Below, piece by piece: positions 47,227 to 59,892 of a stretch of 64,000 nucleotides of DNA; within the stretch, counting starts at the first letter, position 1; each line of letters starts with the position of its first letter. The position numbers and the translations under genes are program-made. The notes beneath the pieces are model-generated. The model ran no database searches, was not told where the DNA came from, and saw nothing but the letters and a program-made list of their open reading frames with translations. The stretch lies in assembly GCA_037975125.1 (NCBI GenBank), contig CM075853.1, positions 32,442,613 through 32,506,612 of the forward strand, given 5' to 3'. The stretch comes from Latrodectus hesperus. Its lineage: Eukaryota; Arthropoda; Arachnida; Araneae; Theridiidae.

Positions 47227-47589
47227 GAAAATGCATATACATATATATTTTCGAGATACTAAGTCTACCGACAAATCATTATCTGAGAATATTTTTCTTT
47301 CAAAATTAAAAATAAAATCTAATTTTTATTCTTAAATCCAATTTTTACATAATAAATTGATAACAAATGTTATTTCCCATTTTGTAAATTTAAAACAATG
47401 CTGGATTTACGAATGCAAATTATTATACAAAGAAATATTACACAAATATAATAGTGTCTGTGCCGTCTTCACTGGAATATATTAAAAAAGAAAGGCAAAT
47501 GTCATATTAATAATTTGAACACGAAACATTAAGGTCAGATTCCACATCATACTTAAGTAAGTTCTGATGTCTCGTTCAGAATGGATTTA

Positions 47590-48078
47590 GACAAACAAAA
47601 TCAAACCCAAAGTAAATGTTTCCTATACCAATCTAAATCAAAATTTAAAAAAAAAAACCGATGCCACAAGACACAGAATTCAAGAGGCTTTAAAAGTATA
47701 TCCTTGGGGGTACAACATTTTATGTGGTTTCCCCACATTGCCAAAATTGATTTAATTTTGGCAATATGTGGAATCGGAAAGTGCATGCTGCACCAGTTTT
47801 TGAGCAAGCATGGACCACACATTTTCGATTGGCAATAGATCGGGAGAACAAGAAAGCCAAAGAAGCCACTTATTCTCATGTGTGTACTACATCCATACCA
47901 CATGTAGTCGCTCACTATCCTGTTGGAATATGACTTATGGCAAGGGATGAAGGTTTTGAGGGAACTCAGGCTCCAACAGCTCAGAGATGTAGAGCTGCCT
48001 GGCTCAGTGCATCGGCAGTACATACTCTAGAAAGATGCAGGCGTGGATTTCAGTACCACCCCAGAGCATCACAGTAAC
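47590..48078 (-). pseudogene. Tc1-like transposase pseudogene B (C-terminal half)
   Basis: One minus-strand frame with four internal stops reads VTVMLWGG, ELLEPEF, VIFQQDSERLHVV (catalytic FQQD), CSPDLLPIENVWSML (the SPDLxPIExxW signature) and AQKLVQHAL. The N-terminal half is missing. A 140-codon ORF in another frame overlaps it and is a shadow. The C-terminal part contains a large palindrome at 47733-47771. Confidence 0.85.
47733..47771. repeat. Palindrome in the Tc1-like pseudogene B
   Basis: CCACATTGCCAAAATT and its inverse AATTTTGGCAATATGTGG flank a 5-base loop, with a 2-base bulge. Confidence 0.85.
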
Positions 48079-48084
48079 ATAAAT

Positions 48085-49205
48085 GGATATACATAAAACA
48101 AATTGGCGTGCTTCAAATTGGCAGATTCTTATATATAATTTGCATGAGCATTACAGTCTTCCGTGGTGTGAGTATCTGCTGAAATGTTAATAATTTTCAT
48201 ATCTCATCACTGCAAACGCATAATGTAAATTATAAATAATTTGCTTGACTTTTTTGCATGTTGGGTGACCACCAATGTGTATGAGTACATATAGAGAGAT
48301 TTTATCTTAAAAAATTACAATCTGAATGCGTCAGTTTATTAATCGATATACATATGAGTAAATAGAGATATAACTTCCTTAAACGCAAATACAGATTAAA
48401 TATGTTAATTTAACAGGTGTATATATGAATATATATTAAGATAACCTAAATACTATTAAATCTAAGCACTTCATTTTATCTGGTATATATCAGAAATATG
48501 ATCTGAAAATGATATATCGGTTGATGAAAATGACATTCACAAACGATTAACGTAATAAAACTACAGTTGCTTAATTAGATTATATATTTAACATAGAAAA
48601 TATTAACATAAAACATGTTTAAGCAGCGTGGAAAGTTAAAATTATGTAAAAATGTTATAGGATCAATGTGCTTTGTGATTTCTTTTAAATTTTTCTGGTG
48701 TGGATGTACCAAATGGTTCATTAATAGATAAATAGATACTGTTAATCAGGTGCTTATGAAACATTTATATTAATAAACTAAAAAGATAAATAAAAAAATA
48801 GAACATGCGAAGCATGGTTTCGCAAAGATTTGGAATGATTTTCAATAACAAATATGGAGTGAAAAAATTCTTGAAAAGAGATATTTTTGTGAAGAATTAC
48901 ATCCTAGAGATTAATTTTATGAATGAGAATACTAACCAACATAATTAAAATGCAAAAAAAGCAACTCCATGAAAGATTAAATCATCGAGCTAAAATTTTC
49001 AGCAAATGTAAATAATAAGGCGTTATACAGACAAAGGATTATAATCTCAGAATCTCAAGGTAAGCATGAGCTGATCAATATCTGAGCTAATGATAAAAAT
49101 CTATACTTAGAGAGCTGTACAGAGACTTTAGAAGTAGCCTTTGATTAGTTACTTGCTATAAACGTTATTTGAGAAGTAATTGTTCCTCTTTGATGAAAAA
49201 AGGTG
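48085..49205. other. Intergenic stretch, no gene seen
   Basis: AT-rich to moderately AT-rich. No exon or repeat could be assigned. Confidence 0.4.
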
Positions 49206-49209
49206 ATAT

Positions 49210-50060
49210 TTTAATAAATTATTGAATTCGGATGCAGGAGAATCGTCAGCCTTCATGAAGAAGGGTTTTCCTATTGTACAACAGCGGCTCATCTGGAAGG
49301 TAACGTCAGCGCAATATCATGAGCTTCGGGGCATTATAAGAATTATACATACATTTCAAAAATCTGAGAGTGGCTGCCAAAAAAGTGCCATCGACGCGTG
49401 ATGATCTACTCTGCATGTTGATGTGACTGATTGTGCACTATTATAGGTCCATACTGCCTGTTTCATTGTTAATTCGTCAACGTCTGTTCCACCATGTACT
49501 GCGTTTAAAAATTCCTTTATACAAGATTCTCCCGTCGTAAGGACATAGATATCTAAAACAGCAAAAGATTCATGAAAAAAGACAATGGTATGCAGATTGG
49601 CAAAAATGGCTTTTTTGATGAATCGCTTTTTGTGTGTGGTATCGTACCAATCGCATTTGTTTTAGATGTTATGTCGATCTGTTAATGATAACTTCTTAAG
49701 AACTTCATTTAACACAAAAGTGGACAAATAACCGGAGTTAATACTTGTGTATGTTTGCATATCATAGAAGATTTCAAATGCTACAAATCGTGGGTAATCT
49801 ACACAACAACAGGTACATCAATGAAGTCCTAGAGTTCATAATCATTCCTTCCCGTCACGACATTCTGCAGCTATTTTTCAATTGGATAACTTCCGTAAGA
49901 TTGTTGCAAGAAATAAAGACGTCTTTCCAATAGAGTATATACAATTTCTTTCTTGGCTTGCTTTTTTCGCCAAATAAGTCCTCTTCCCTAGATAGAATTC
50001 AAAATCTGTTTGACTCCATGCCACGTTATATAGTACCATTTATTGCAGAGCAGGGTCACT
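49210..50060 (+). pseudogene. Tc1-like transposase pseudogene C
   Basis: Plus-strand frames give SGCQKSAIDA and TKTLRRKD-like HTH remnants, then NGFFDESLFVC (FSDESRF block), LQIVGNLHNNRYINEVLEFI (the GNLNxxRYxxEVL block), and AIFQLDNFRKIVARN (FQQDNARPHVAR) with catalytic Asp kept. It then fades near 'ctccatgccacgttata'. Frameshifts separate the blocks. It is a different lineage from copies A and B. Confidence 0.72.
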
Positions 50061-50064
50061 ACAC

Positions 50065-51825
50065 TAAATACTATTTTCGGACTGTTGTTTTCTTTCCTTG
50101 AAAACTTAATAATTTATTTCAGTCAAAAAATAAAATTATATATTTACTAAATGTCATTTAATTCTAATGATACTTTTATATGTTGCAATTTTTATAAATA
50201 AGAATATATAAATTTCACAATAGTGAAGTCAGGCGTTTCATAGAAATTTATTCCTAATATCCGATTGCAAATTTATTTAATTATCATCTAATAGGTTACC
50301 CTAAACAGATAAATAATTTTAACAAATATGATAGAAAATAAGAAAATCATATAAACCACGTAGAAATTTATATTATTCTGTATTATCTTATAAAGGCAAA
50401 AAAATTATAATATTTCCTTTAAAATACTAAAATATTATCATTTAAAATTATATTTAGAAAAGAAAAAATAATTTGTTTTCAAATGAGGTATTCTGAATGT
50501 AAACACAACGATAATGAAAGAAGTATAATTGGAATTTGAACTACTTATATATTAAACAAATTCTTTAAAAAATAAATTAAAAAAGAATATAAAAAATTCG
50601 GTATTCAGGAAATAAATAAAACCAGTTATTTAAAAATTAAATTAAAATGCTTTTAAAAAATATAACTAAAGTCGTTAAAAATTATAAATTATTTAAAAAT
50701 TATAAAAATAAAAATGCAAACGGTTATTTAAATAATGCTACAATCAAATAATACTGAACTTAACAATGGCATCAGTAGCAGCAGATTCCATTTTTCACAT
50801 GTATTTACATTAACTAAAAATAATTTAAGTAAAACTAAACTTAGTGTTTTGTTATGAAAAAATGAATGTAGCAAGAGATATTTTAAATTGAAATCACATT
50901 TAAAAAAAGAAAAAAAGATTCCTGAGAATTTGTAGTTACAGGATTAAACATATTGCTTTCGTTTTTAATACGATTATTGTATGGGAAACCAAAACGTGAC
51001 GTAAAGATTTTTCTCGAAAAGTAGCTCTTTTTAGCTTACATACCCAAGAACGACTAAAAGAGAGTACTAGTTTTATGTGACTCATTTCACAGAGGTTTTT
51101 GTTTTAATTGAATTCTAATTGTAACACTCTTTTTAAGGAAAAAAAAAAGTTGTTTCCCGTCCTTTTAATTAAGTAGCGTCGTGAAACATCTGCGTAAATA
51201 GGACGTATATACGTCAAATAAAACTTTCAGTTTTAAATTAAAAAGCAATTTGTCTCTTGCTTGTATTAAACTGTGATTTCTAGAAACTAAATTCATATTT
51301 TCATTATTACTTGTCTCTCTCTTTTGATATTTTTTGACATAATGTTGAACAATAGCACTGATTATATAAAAGTAAATAAAAAAAAGAGTAATTAGGAATT
51401 CCTAACTTCATACTTAATTATAAGTAATGTTATAAAATATTGTCAAAAAGAAATTGGGGCTTAAAATTTATCTTGTAAAAATCACAACCTATTTTGGCAT
51501 AAAACTTCATTAAAAAATAATATTACAAAAATAAGGCAGTCTCTAGTTCATAATTAAAACAATACCAAGGTTTATACTTAAATGCGGCTTATATTTGGTT
51601 ATGAAATTCAATTTGGGGTGCACAGATCATCAGATAAATTTAAATAAAAAAAATGAAAGAGTTCAAAAAATTACAAAAAGAAAACTGAGAAATGGTAATT
51701 AATAACAATTTTATAAATCTCTCAAGGGAATATAATTTACACATCACATTTTAAAATGAGTGAACGATTTTCAAAAGCGTTTGTTCATTAAGTTTACTAA
51801 CCCATGAATTTAAAATAACTGTCGT
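50065..51825. other. AT-rich intergenic stretch
   Basis: No gene is recognised. A 14-bp palindrome GACGTATATACGTC lies at 51202-51215. Confidence 0.5.
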
Positions 51826-51829
51826 AGCT

Positions 51830-52195
51830 TTGAAAAAGTTTATATATCTTATGGTAAGTCAATCAACAAAGGTAAAACTTAATTTAATTATAACGTTTTT
51901 TCTTCTTTTTTTATACAATATTAGCATGGAAGTATATAATAAAGATAGCTTTGCCTTAGTAATTCTTAAGCAAATACATCAATATGACCGAACCGTTATA
52001 GTCTCTATTATAGGGTTCAATCATTACGAAATCGATATTCTCTCCACCTTTATCTCTCAACGAACTTTTCCAATACATTTCCGCCAGAAATTATATAATA
52101 TTTCTCTAAACATTATAGTATACTGGTATGAATTGATTCAAACCAAATCTAGTTTAATAATCGCATATGTTCATCAAATCATGATAACTAATTAA
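51830..52195 (+). CDS. Unassigned 121-codon ORF, possible single exon
   Basis: The frame is open from a TTG at 51830. The first ATG is at 51851 (MVSQSTKVKLNL). The N-terminus looks like a signal peptide or membrane anchor (LNLIITFFLLFLYNI). The rest is a mixed sequence including FNHYEIDILSTFISQRTF and a hydrophobic IVYWYELI. I recognise no family. In DNA this AT-rich an open frame of this length is uncommon but can arise by chance. No clear promoter or splice context is seen. Confidence 0.2.
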   Translation: MKKFIYLMVSQSTKVKLNLIITFFLLFLYNISMEVYNKDSFALVILKQIHQYDRTVIVSIIGFNHYEIDILSTFISQRTFPIHFRQKLYNISLNIIVYWYELIQTKSSLIIAYVHQIMITN

Positions 52196-52837
52196 TGTAT
52201 AGTCCTAAATGTTTTTTTGTCTAGTATTTATCTTTTTCAAGAAATTCTATCCGTTGATCAAAAAGGAACAATAAATACAAAGTCAACTCAAATTTGTATA
52301 TACACAGGCGATAATGTAATGTTTGCTAGAACAAAAAAATAACTTCATACAATTAATGGGGAAAATCGATTGAAGTAAGTTTAGAGGTTACTAAAAGTAA
52401 ATCTGAGTTCATGATATCATGATAAAATCTGACGAAAGAAAAATATATGAGATTTATAAAACTGATAAAAATTTTAGGACATGTTTACTGGATTAGAAAA
52501 AGAGAATCAATAATTAATAAGAAATATATAAATGTGGAAATAACTAGGTAAAAACGTAAATAAAAGGAATGTATATAAATAATATAGAATTTTAAATTAA
52601 TCTCAAGAAATTATTAAGTGGAGTTGTTCAATTCTAACGAAATAAATTTTTAATTATGGAACCAAAACAAAGATCAGACGCATGAAATAGCATTAATGAA
52701 GATGTGTTGTAATGAAACCAGTTTCATTAATTTAAGTTTTCAATTTTACTCTGCATCTATCCTCAATTTATTTTTTAATATTATTTCCTTTTTGTTAATT
52801 ATTTATTTTGCAATACTTTATTATCGACTAATTGAAA

Positions 52838-52896
52838 ATGGATGAAAAATTCTCATTAGTAGACGAGCTCCATCTGTACATGGCTTCGTTATCTAC
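52838..52896 (+). CDS. Candidate short first exon with strong donor
   Basis: ATG opens MDEKFSLVDELHLYMASLS and runs into AC|GTAAGT, a consensus donor, in a GC-richer patch. A phase-compatible acceptor (AATATTACAG, exon from 53185) adds about 22 codons before TAA. No family is recognised, so this may be chance. Confidence 0.2.
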
Positions 52897-53674
52897 GTAA
52901 GTCTTCGTCTCAAAGACTTTTTTCCTTGAATCAGCAATGGTAAGAAGCGATTAAAAAATAAATAAAAAGTATCAGAAGACGAAGTTCAAGTGTCTTGACT
53001 GAATTCTACGATATCAGAAAGCAGGTAATTTGATCATAGTTTAGAAAACAGAATTTAAATATTAATTTATTAATTAATTTATTTATCTACTAATTAAAAG
53101 TGTTCTTATAAATTGTTTTGCTGCTGTAAAATAATTAAAAAATTATAAATACATATGTAAAAAATTATTTTTTAAATATTACAGATCCAGTGAATCAAAC
53201 TTTCTCTCTCTAATTATTTCTAATAATAAAATAATAACTATTATATGTTAATGAATTTACGTTAAGATAAAAATGACAATTTTTGATTTATTAATGTTTC
53301 TTTAATGTATTATATTTTTTATATTACTGGTACGTTTATACGCTTGCATTTTTTCACGACTCGTTCACGGCTTTTGTATGAAATATAGTATTTGAAAAAA
53401 TAACTGCATTTGTTATAATTTGGTGATATTTTATTTGCATATTTATTGCAAACGCCCTTTTGTTCCATGAAATGACATTCGCGGATGTAATCAGCTTTAA
53501 AACAAATCGAATGATGTGAAAAACTATAAGTCTTCGTTCTTGGAGCGAGCAAAGTTCCGGAACAATGCGCATCATAGCAAAAGCAACTTTACATTGAGTT
53601 AAAAACAATGCTAATTCCGGTTTCCGTTAATTGAAAATATTGGTAATTATATTATATTAATGAATATTACAAAA

Positions 53675-53828
<154 letters not shown>

Positions 53829-54044
53829 CTTGTGTTCGATATATTAGAAATGGAACAGTGCTTTCCATGGAGAGATATGATAAATCGTTTAGTTGACTTT
53901 CTTATTCACTGAATTACAAACGAGATAAACACTTCTGCATTTAATGGTATTTGCGTTAAATGTCAGTAAAAACCTAAGGAAATAATTTCCTTGATCGCCT
54001 ACTCTATATTAGCGAGTCTGTTGACGCTTTAATGGAGTAAGGTT

Positions 54045-54173
54045 ATGGCTTCGCAACTTGGAAGCACAGATCAAGCAGAAGTTGTGGTTTTGTTCCATCA
54101 TTTCACTTGGAAGACATTGCAACTATGTTATAGTTTATGTGATGTAGTAGATATGAGTGAAAACACATTATCG
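54045..54173 (+). CDS. Candidate exon resembling part of an ANF-receptor ligand-binding domain
   Basis: The translation contains STDQAEVVVLFHHFTWKTLQ and then LCYS. This is like the 'QA..VV.LL.HFGWK.V.L.YS' strand-helix segment of natriuretic-peptide receptors, receptor guanylate cyclases and related class C receptors. It ends TTATCG|GTAGGT, an acceptable donor. A 33-base phase-0 exon (54358-54390, acceptor TTTTAATTTTAG, donor CAA|GTATAA) could follow. No upstream acceptor is convincing and no other receptor exon is seen nearby. It may be an isolated exon of a long gene, a decayed copy, or chance. Confidence 0.3.
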
Positions 54174-54473
54174 GTAGGTATTGGGTATAGAACTCATAAC
54201 TTATCCGTGAATTTATACCTTTTCTGAATATTATAACTCCAAAATTAAATCAATATTTGAATTATCAAATTTAAAAAAAGTGAATAACTTATTGATTAGG
54301 ATTAGGAAATGAAAAAAGGTTTTTTTTAATAAAAAGGAAAATTATTTTTAATTTTAGCCTTCTCTACACGTGCGACAAAATCTTTGTCAAGTATAAATAT
54401 TTATCTCATTTAGAAGATGATATTTCAAATTTTAATCAGCTCTTAGAAAGGAATGTATGTTTTCTTAATCACG

Positions 54474-54930
54474 TGTTGTGTTTTGTTCACGTCTTGAAAG
54501 CGAGCGAGTACTTTTCTCGTAACACGTGCAATTAACGTGTATTGTGCTTTATTTATAAAGAATGTAGAAGATTGTACGGAACTTTATCAATTTTTCTGTT
54601 TAAAAATAGAACCTTTATCACATAAATAACTCGTGCTGTTTTTAATTTTCAAGAGCCAAAATTTTGAAAATTAAAATTATTTTTCCATGTTTGCAACACG
54701 AAGCTGATTCATTCATTCACAAACTCTCTCTCGATTGAACCCGTATAAATCGCGCCACTGAATCGCGGCATAGCCTGATGTCATCTCATCAGTGATGTCA
54801 CAGACACGAAGCGCATCGATTGGTGGAAAAATGCAACCCGCCCTATTGATTTTTTCGACTTCCTGAATTGTGTCTGTCTCGCTCTTTATGGCGAACTCAG
54901 TTTTAATTGGAATTGAAAATATGCCACTAC
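54474..54930. promoter_or_regulatory. GC-richer island with E-boxes, CRE-like and TATA-like sites
   Basis: CACGTG-type sites lie at 54475-54535 (ATCACGTGTT, AACACGTGCA). Further right are GTATAAAT (54743-54750), TGATGTCA (54793-54800) and ATTGG (an inverted CCAAT, ~54829). Composition is well above background. It is a promoter candidate, but no downstream coding exon is secure. Confidence 0.3.
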
Positions 54931-54934
54931 TGTC

Positions 54935-57900
54935 TTTTATATAAAATTTAAATTGTTTTAAATTGAAACAATTATTATAAAAACTACCATCAGGATTTTA
55001 TGAGAGAAAATTAAAGCAGTTAGATAGAAATATAAAGTTAAAACGTTTTGTTTATATTTTTATATTAAAAATATTAACATATTTTTAAATAAAATTTTTT
55101 TTCTTTAAGAAAATTTTTTTCACGAATTTTTTGTGGTTTAAGTCACAAACCAATTCAATTCATGAGAGAAAGATGAAAGTCTTCTTTCATTTACTACTTT
55201 AAATCCTTTTAATTACATTTTTTCATTGAATATTTTAACTTTATCTGAACTTCCTTTATTTGCTTAATGCATTTTACATACTTTTATTGACATCAATGCT
55301 GAAAATTAATCAACTAAGAGCATTTATTGTGAATTTTTTAGTGAATTGTAAATCAATCTGTTTGAATTCTTTAAAATATTTCATTGAAGAAATTTATAGA
55401 ATAAAAAAAGTAATAATTGAATATGCTTAATGTCCCTACGAATACTGAAAAAGATTAGTTTTAATTCGGGTATATGTCTCCTTTTTCCTCAATAAGGAAA
55501 ACAATTTTAACAAGAATACATCTAATTCTGAGCCAAAAAATTTTAAATACATTTTACATGATAACATTTACTAAGCTTCATGATTTCACACAAATAGGTG
55601 AAATAGAATTCATATTCTAGAATTATTTAAAAATTCAATTTTAAGATTTTGTAAGAAATACGCGTATAAGTTTAGTTTCATTTTTAATTATTAATTGCTC
55701 CGGTTGCCTATAGAACAATTACACGAAGCAGACTATTACTGTAGAATAATTAAGGATTATTACCAAATGTTATGAATTAATTTTAACTAGTATTTGAAAT
55801 GAAACTATCTTTATTATTACTTGAATTTTCATTATAATTTTTTGTTTATAATATGCGGAATGTCAAAACTAAAAATTCTGGATATGGGAAATGCTGAATA
55901 ATAAACATTATTAATTAATTAATAATCAAAATTTTTCTTGTAAAGATTAATAGCTTTTTTCTGAGACGGAAATATTTAAAGCATTGACTAAAAATGAAGA
56001 GAATTTAAAATTGTATGTGTGTAGTGTTTGATATTATAATGAAAATGTTTGTTTTCTCTAAACTCTCTTCTAAAATACATTGTACTAAGAAATAAAAATT
56101 AAAGATTCACATTAAAAGTATCAATTCAATAACAATATGCAAATTATTGGTGATATATTCTATTACACAAATTACTGGTGGTATGTTGTGTTTTACAAAT
56201 TATTGGTGATTTTTTACATTATAAATATATAATATTTTATGTTACACAAATTATATTGATGGTATGTTATATAATGAATTTAACTATTGAATTAATCTGT
56301 TAATATAAGCAATCATTTATGGTAAAACAAAAGACTGTATCTATTATTTTTCAACTTCTTAATCACAGAATTCTCGTTTTATTATTTTATTGAATATTAA
56401 ATAAGTTATCAGAAAATTTGGAAAATAAATCTAAATGTAAATGTTTGGATTCATCAATAATAAATGATTGTATTGTATCGATCACTTTCTGATAACAATC
56501 ATAGCATGCCGATCAATTTCTATTGGCAAACATATTAACTGCTAGTGAAATACCTATCCTAAATAAAGAATATCGATTTATTATCAGTGCAGAACAGGTA
56601 ATAGTCACATTTTGAAAGCATACTAGATATGGTTTTACCACCAGGTTCTGGATGGTCCAAAAAGTAGTTTTGGTGAATTATTAGAACTCTTGAAGTATTA
56701 TTCAGAAATTTGTTGACATTTATGTGAAACTTAATATAACCTTAAAGCATAAGCCTTGTTAAAAGTACTGTCGAAGTACTTTAAATACTGAAGACGATCT
56801 ATGAAATCCCCTCAATCTCCTATCTACACTTCTTTGCAATATGTTCATTCTTTTATAGCGCCGAAGTACTATCTAAAATGGTATGAAAGTACTCACTAAG
56901 AAACTTTTAAGCACTAATTTGTAATCCAAAGAGAAAAAAATCCAGGAACCAATTTTTCTTTTGTTGTTTACATACTTAATGTTAGCTCAATTTTTAAAGG
57001 GACATGCAAAATTCTGATACACTATTGAACCGAAAACACAATAAAATCTTATGAACAAAATAAATGTTTACATTGTTACTAAAAAAAAATGAGTCCCAAC
57101 ACACCAAAATAACATTAGCTGCTTTTTCCCTGGTATATTTTCAATCTATTATTGATTACAATGTTGTAGGTATGCCTCTTCATTCCTGTTTTAAAAATGC
57201 GAATGTAGAAGTTCAGCTATAGATATTCTTATGGGATTTCTTAACTTTTAGTTGACACTGCAACTCATGCGTGAAGTTAATGCGTGATAGAATTTGCAAG
57301 ATACTGTTAGGAATTTTCTCCATTTGTTATGTTAGAACGTGATTGAAGAATTTTAGCAGCAGAGTCATAATATATTTGTATATATAAAGTATATTCATAC
57401 AAGATAGACGTTTGTCGACGATTTTAACGTTCTGCTTGTATTATAAATGTTCGATGGGGCTCATATCTGAATGTCAATTAATAATAAGACAATTAACATC
57501 CATATGTGTATACTGTTTTTTTTTTTTTTTTTTTTTTTTGAGGGGATGTTATATTGATCGCATGATGTAGATCCTGAACATTGATATTGAGAAGTGATTG
57601 ATTGGGCACACATAATTAACATAATTCTTCACTCTATTAGTTTAATTCTGCTTTCAACGGAAATTAATCTGAATTAATCTCCGTTTTATAGCTCTATTTT
57701 TAGCAATCAATAGCTATTCTCGACGTTATCATGTAAACAATTCACTATCACTATCAATGCTATCGTGTGCGCAGTGCTTTGATAGAGCCATCAGAGCTTG
57801 TACAAATATGTTGGTGACTTTATTACGTAGTTAAATGACAGTATATCCAATATTCGTAATTATGAAAGAATTATTGACAAATATTCACTTCATTGCTTAT

Positions 57901-58980
57901 GTCAAATAATATATTGCTTTCTTCCGCTAATAAGAGTAATTTTTTCACTAGAAAATGAAGACAAATAAACTAATGAAAATTAACTCGCATTAAATACAAA
58001 AATTGTTGAAAAGGTTGTTAGTTGTTTTGACATTATACGTTTCGTTTAAGAGGAGCGATTCAACCAAGTCCTACAGCTCAAAAAGAGGATTTGAAAACTT
58101 TAAAAACATCCGCACATAAAGTGAAAATCTAATCTCACGAATTATTTGGCTAATGGTGAGACTAAACGTGAAATCAAGATTTTGAGAGAATGTTTTCATT
58201 ATACACATATAGCAGTTATTTAAATTTCTCCACTTAAGAACAACTGAAAGTATGCAATGCTTTTTTAGGTAGTCAACTAAAAATTATTTTTCCTTAACAT
58301 GTAAATATTAATTTCTCTTAGTTTTTTTTATATAAAACCATTAAAATAATATTTTATTTCAAGCCTTGAATTGATCAAAGAAGATTAGAAATTAACATTA
58401 AGATTGCTAAATTTTTAGAATATGTATAACAAATTTACTAATTTAGACTAAATTTATTCATTATTTAGATCAACTTTATTGCTGTTATTCAATATAAGCG
58501 AGTTGGCCGAGTGAAAAAAATATATATTCAATAAAACTAAATAACATAACTTACATAAAATTTTCTACTGTTATATTTACAAGATAACTTAAATTATTTT
58601 GATCACAAAACAGTACAAATGTTTAATATATTAATTCATTTTAGTTTTTTTTAAAGCCTATTCCATATTTTAACGGTATTTTAGTTTAAGCCTTTAGTTG
58701 GAGAAAAGTAGCAATTGACGTTAAGAATCATTACTTAATACAATGCTTAAGTCGAATGTTTATTTGAAATAAACTCATTCTTTTTTTTGGATAAACTTTC
58801 ATTGAATTATACGATATAAACGTGCTGTCCGCATAGCGGAGTTATTCAGAAAATCGAAAATTAAAAGAATAACTTATAAAAATTTTGGATTTATAAAAGT
58901 TTTGGATTATATTTCCAACATATCTTTCACCCGTGCTTCAATGAATGAAGTATACGATCAAAAAGAAAGCTTACTAAAAA
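54935..58980. other. Intergenic stretch, no gene seen
   Basis: AT-rich. It contains a poly-T run (57520-57539) and a small palindrome AAAGTACT/AGTACTTT near 56761. A tRNA-like stub GCGAGTTGGCCGAGTG near 58497 is too short to call. Confidence 0.45.
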
Positions 58981-58982
58981 TC

Positions 58983-59094
<112 letters not shown>

Positions 59095-59466
59095 TAAATT
59101 ATGCTGCAAGAATGTACAAAAAATTGAAGACCCTTCTGCATTCTTGCATGTTTATCTACTCTTTGCGATTACTCATGAACAGGCAATTTTGAAAAGAGAA
59201 ATAATCAAATAGTTCGTTCCATTTTTGCCGAGAGGAAAATTAGAGAATAGAATGCTTGTCACATAAATTTATTATATCACACCATAAACAACTTTATAAG
59301 CAATTTTAAGGGGCATAAGTAAGTTCAGATCAGTGTTTATGATCATTAAATTGGTTTTGAACATTGTGATCAAAATTTCAATTTCAAAATGAAAAACATA
59401 ATCTGTCTAAAGTTAATCAAAGTCCAACATCTTAATACAAATTTCATTCTCTTCTTTGCAGTCGCT

Positions 59467-59598
59467 TTCGCTGTTGTTACTTATGGCACTTGGACAAGCC
59501 AAGCTCGGAATGCTGTTGGATAAGCGAATTTAAGTCAGTGGGATGCGTCTTTCGTTTAAGCAGAGCAGAACCCCGACTTAACTACTAGGCTACCACGG

Positions 59599-59604
<6 letters not shown>
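59467..59604 (-). mobile_element. SINE family 4, internally deleted copy
   Basis: Both ends of family 4 are present: 'ggctaccacggccc' (the head on the minus strand) and 'cacttggacaagccaag' (the tail). About 230 bases of the middle, relative to the 63338 copy, are missing. Its 5' end abuts a (TA)n tract. Confidence 0.7.

Positions 59605-59686
<82 letters not shown>
59604..59686. repeat. (TA)n microsatellite next to a SINE head
   Basis: Pure TA run that directly abuts the family 4 SINE copy at 59467-59604. Confidence 0.95.
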
Positions 59687-59689
<3 letters not shown>

Positions 59690-59892
59690 CGTGTGTGTGC
59701 GTGTATAACTGCTTCATCAGGAAGAGGACATGCGAAATAGAGAGGACAAGAAGAATCTATATCAAAAAGATTAGTTTTTTTAAACTCATTCATTCATTTA
59801 ATACAAGCGGTGGTAGAGATAACATCAATGGGCTTAAATTAAAAAATTGCGCAACAGATTTCACATACAGAACTTGCATTTTAACGTTGTTG

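Noticed and set aside
47601..48023. 140-codon minus-strand ORF
   Set aside because: It is an out-of-frame shadow of the Tc1-like transposase remnant, whose family motifs appear in another frame.
52198..52830. Possible continuation of the 121-codon ORF into a spliced gene
   Set aside because: No acceptor/donor pair with open frame and recognisable protein text was found.
58490..58515. tRNA-like GCGAGTTGGCCGAGTG
   Set aside because: Only the first ~16 bases resemble a tRNA or SINE head; no B box or stems follow.
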